Shown here: positions 3,949-6,065 of the stretch, in pieces
Position numbering within the stretch: the stretch's first letter is position 1
How the letters are laid out: each line of letters opens with the position of its first letter
Source: an uncultured Anaerolineae bacterium
GTDB lineage: Bacteria > Chloroflexota > Anaerolineae > Anaerolineales > Villigracilaceae
Assembly (NCBI GenBank): GCA_903882765.1
Contig: CAIRYE010000197.1
Coordinates: forward strand, 1-6,065
Length of the DNA: 6,065 nt
Reading direction: 5' to 3'
The notes under the pieces: generated by a model
The model's input: only the letters and a program-made list of their open reading frames with translations
The model's database searches: none
Told to the model about the DNA's origin: nothing
Position numbers and translations under genes: made by a program

Positions 3949-6065
3949 ATGAAATTATCCTCCCACTCATCCGACCGCGTTCTTTCTATCAGCCTTGCTA
4001 TCACCCAATACCCGATCCTTTCTTCGCGGATACGGGAAAAAATGCGCTCCATCCTTTTTACGCGAGGCATCATTCTTGTTGATGTATTTGAGGAAGAGGT
4101 TCGAAAAAAAGCCGTTGAGTCACAAATACGGGAAGGGTTGCATGACCCCTTTGGCGAAGAAAATTTTGATACCTGGGAGTTACGTCGTGAACGGGTTCGA
4201 GATTCTCTAACAGATTTTTATTTTGCCTACAATCTCCCCTATGAGGAGTTTGAAAACATCGTAAGGGGTACAGTTGGCGAGCGCGGCGAAACGCCCAATA
4301 TGATCACCTTCAACCCCGAGCTTGCCCCGCAAGATATGCTCTTTGAGCAGGCTGAGATGATCGAGCATATGCCCCCTGAAAAGCGAAAAGAACATGAAGC
4401 GAGGCTAAAAGAGATCAAAGTTGTATTGATCAGAACCATGATCAGCGATCATCTTGCTTATCTCAAACTTGCCCGTCGTTGGTTCACGGTCAAAGACCTC
4501 GATGAGATCAGGCAGCGCAAAATTGGTTATGGGAAGATCGGCGGTAAAGCGGCGGGAATGATGTTGGCTTACCGCATTCTTACCGAATTAGCGCCAGATG
4601 ATGTGAAACTGCACATCAATGTCCCCAGTTCCTATTTCCTCGCATCCGACGTTTTTTACACGTTTATGTCGAACAATGGCTTGTTCCACTGGAATGACCA
4701 AAAATACAAGAATGAAGCCCAGATTCGCGCTGAATATCCCATTATTTACAACGAGTTTGTCAACGGCACCTTCCCGCGCGATATCAAAGAACGGCTGCGC
4801 ACGATCGTGGAAGAGTTTGATGGATTACCGATCATCTGCCGCTCTTCTAGCTTACTGGAAGATAATTTTGGAACCTCTTTTGCCGGAAAATACGACAGCT
4901 TTTTTTGCCCCAACCAAGGGACTGTGGACGAAAACCTTGAGTTTTTGTGCCAAGCGATCGCGAAGATCTACGCTAGCGCGCTGAACCCGAACGCGTTGCT
5001 TTACCGTAACCACAAGGGGTTGGAAGATTACGACGAACGTATCGCTATTCTTATTCAGGCAGTACAGGGCGAAAAATACGGAAAATACTTCTACCCGCAA
5101 GCTGCTGGTGTGGCCTTTAGCCGAAATTTGTATCGATGGTCTCCGCAAATTAAGCGGGAAGAGGGCTTCGTACGTCTGGTATTTGGTTTGGGTACCCGCG
5201 CGGTGGATAATTATGGCAACGACCACCCACGATTGGTTGCGCTTAGCCATCCGCTGCTGCACCCCGCCGCGTCTACCAAGTTGATCAAACTTTACTCGCA
5301 AAAATTTGTCGATATGATCGATCTTGAGAATAATGCTTTTGTAAGCAAACCGATCACGGAAGTGCTCAATCCACGTTACCCCGCACTGAGATACATAGCC
5401 CAAGTTGATGAAGGCGATTACCTGACATCGATACGAACCAGCACGGCGGATATCAATGATATGGTGGTCACCTTTGATGAGCTGCTGAAAAGAACACCTT
5501 TCGCCAAAACTATGAGGGAAGCACTCGCGACTTTAGAAAGAGTGTACAAAAACCCGGTAGATACTGAATTTACTGTTGAAGTAACAGACCCGTTATCGAT
5601 GAATCCAGGCGTAAATATCACGCTGCTACAATGCCGCCCCCAAAGCAGAATCGCTGACGATGAAGAGCAGGTATCCATTCCAGATGATCTACGGGAAGAA
5701 GATATTATTTTTTCCAGCCACAAAATGGTTCCAAATGGCTGTGTCCCAAATATCCGTTATGTTCTTTTTGTCGTTCCCGAAGAATATTTTACGATTCCGA
5801 CCCAAGCGGATAGGACGCGTTTTGAACGCGCCATTGGTCAAATTAACCTTCTCTTAAAAGACGAAGAATTTATCTGCATCGGCCCTGGCCGCTGGGGAAC
5901 ATCGACGCCCGATCTGGGGGTTCATGTTTCGTATGGGGATATTTACAACTCGAACGCGCTAATAGAGTTATCAGGACGGGAAGTTGGAACATCCCCCGAT
6001 CCTTCATTTGGAACGCATTTTTTCCAGGATATGATGGAAGCGCATATCTATCCGTTGGCGATCAA
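3949..6065 (+). CDS. PEP/pyruvate-binding (PPDK N-terminal ATP-grasp) protein with a non-canonical C-terminal domain, 3' truncated
   Basis: One frame stays open for 705 codons to the window edge with no stop. Residues 1-190 are a mostly helical extension (SLAITQYPIL near 14-23). The ATP-grasp domain of pyruvate phosphate dikinase/PEP synthase follows: GGKAAG at 198-203, CRSSSLLED at 297-305 with TSFAGKYDSF after it, AAGVAFSRN at 385-393, GLGTRAVD at 413-420, and the closing LLQCRPQS near 559-566. In PEP synthase and PPDK the next domain carries the catalytic histidine. Here residues 580-705 hold IGPGRWGT (644-651) and PSFGTHFFQD (685-694) instead, and I see no phosphohistidine motif. ATP binding is well supported. 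The phosphoryl acceptor, and hence true PEP synthase activity, is not. The ATG at 3949 lacks a Shine-Dalgarno; the next in-frame ATG (4042) would remove the SLAITQYPIL segment. The gene follows dnaN after 71 bases and may be expressed by read-through of that terminator. Confidence 0.9.
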   Translation, partial: MKLSSHSSDRVLSISLAITQYPILSSRIREKMRSILFTRGIILVDVFEEEVRKKAVESQIREGLHDPFGEENFDTWELRRERVRDSLTDFYFAYNLPYEEFENIVRGTVGERGETPNMITFNPELAPQDMLFEQAEMIEHMPPEKRKEHEARLKEIKVVLIRTMISDHLAYLKLARRWFTVKDLDEIRQRKIGYGKIGGKAAGMMLAYRILTELAPDDVKLHINVPSSYFLASDVFYTFMSNNGLFHWNDQKYKNEAQIRAEYPIIYNEFVNGTFPRDIKERLRTIVEEFDGLPIICRSSSLLEDNFGTSFAGKYDSFFCPNQGTVDENLEFLCQAIAKIYASALNPNALLYRNHKGLEDYDERIAILIQAVQGEKYGKYFYPQAAGVAFSRNLYRWSPQIKREEGFVRLVFGLGTRAVDNYGNDHPRLVALSHPLLHPAASTKLIKLYSQKFVDMIDLENNAFVSKPITEVLNPRYPALRYIAQVDEGDYLTSIRTSTADINDMVVTFDELLKRTPFAKTMREALATLERVYKNPVDTEFTVEVTDPLSMNPGVNITLLQCRPQSRIADDEEQVSIPDDLREEDIIFSSHKMVPNGCVPNIRYVLFVVPEEYFTIPTQADRTRFERAIGQINLLLKDEEFICIGPGRWGTSTPDLGVHVSYGDIYNSNALIELSGREVGTSPDPSFGTHFFQDMMEAHIYPLAI

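Noticed and set aside
4955..4964. GCGATCGC, the cyanobacterial HIP1 octamer
   Set aside because: A single copy is not meaningful, and none of the genes suggest a cyanobacterium.
4852..5403. 183-codon open frame on the minus strand in the right part
   Set aside because: It is antisense to the conserved ATP-grasp core of the PEP-binding gene; its translation shows no recognisable domain.
1..6065. Mobile element, CRISPR, tRNA, rRNA or phage-defence system
   Set aside because: No transposase or terminal repeats, no regularly spaced repeats, no cloverleaf or rRNA-like sequence, and no defence-type domain were seen; the genes look ordinary and intact.

Overview
This window looks like a chromosomal segment of a bacterium with moderate GC content. 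The most likely source is Chloroflexota (Anaerolineae-like). That placement rests on three things: a multi-module membrane protein of the DUF5671 type, a non-canonical PEP/pyruvate-binding protein of a kind I associate with such genomes, and a sliding-clamp gene away from dnaA. It is an inference from family resemblance, not a database result. No mobile element, tRNA, rRNA or CRISPR array is visible.

Layout. Bases 2-373 are the 3' end of a gene for a small NTF2-like/DUF4878-like domain, cut by the window edge. Thirteen bases later, 387-2291 encodes a 634-residue polytopic membrane protein built from three copies of a four-helix module with an almost exact 162-residue period. A soluble domain and a last anchor helix follow the modules. 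These two genes probably share a transcript. Bases 2292-2406 hold an AT-rich dyad, a perfect TATAAT box and a 16-bp GC-rich hairpin with a short T-run. The hairpin lies where the membrane-protein gene converges with a minus-strand gene.

Bases 2407-2619 (minus) encode a 70-residue stand-alone LuxR/GerE-type helix-turn-helix protein. It has a near-consensus promoter (TTGACA, 17 bases, TATACT) and a strong Shine-Dalgarno. It is divergent from dnaN (2747-3877), which encodes the DNA polymerase III beta sliding clamp and ends in a perfect 13-bp terminator hairpin.

From 3949 to the window end a single open frame of at least 705 codons encodes a PPDK/PEP-synthase-like ATP-grasp protein. It has an extra N-terminal region, and a GPGRWG-containing domain sits where the usual phosphohistidine domain would be. 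The frame runs off the edge with no stop codon.

The genes do not form one obvious pathway: envelope or unknown function on the left, a regulator and the replication clamp in the middle, and a phosphotransfer-type enzyme on the right. The most interesting items are the domain layout of the PEP-binding protein, the dyad/TATAAT/hairpin unit between the convergent genes, and the triplicated membrane protein with its uncharacterised soluble tail.
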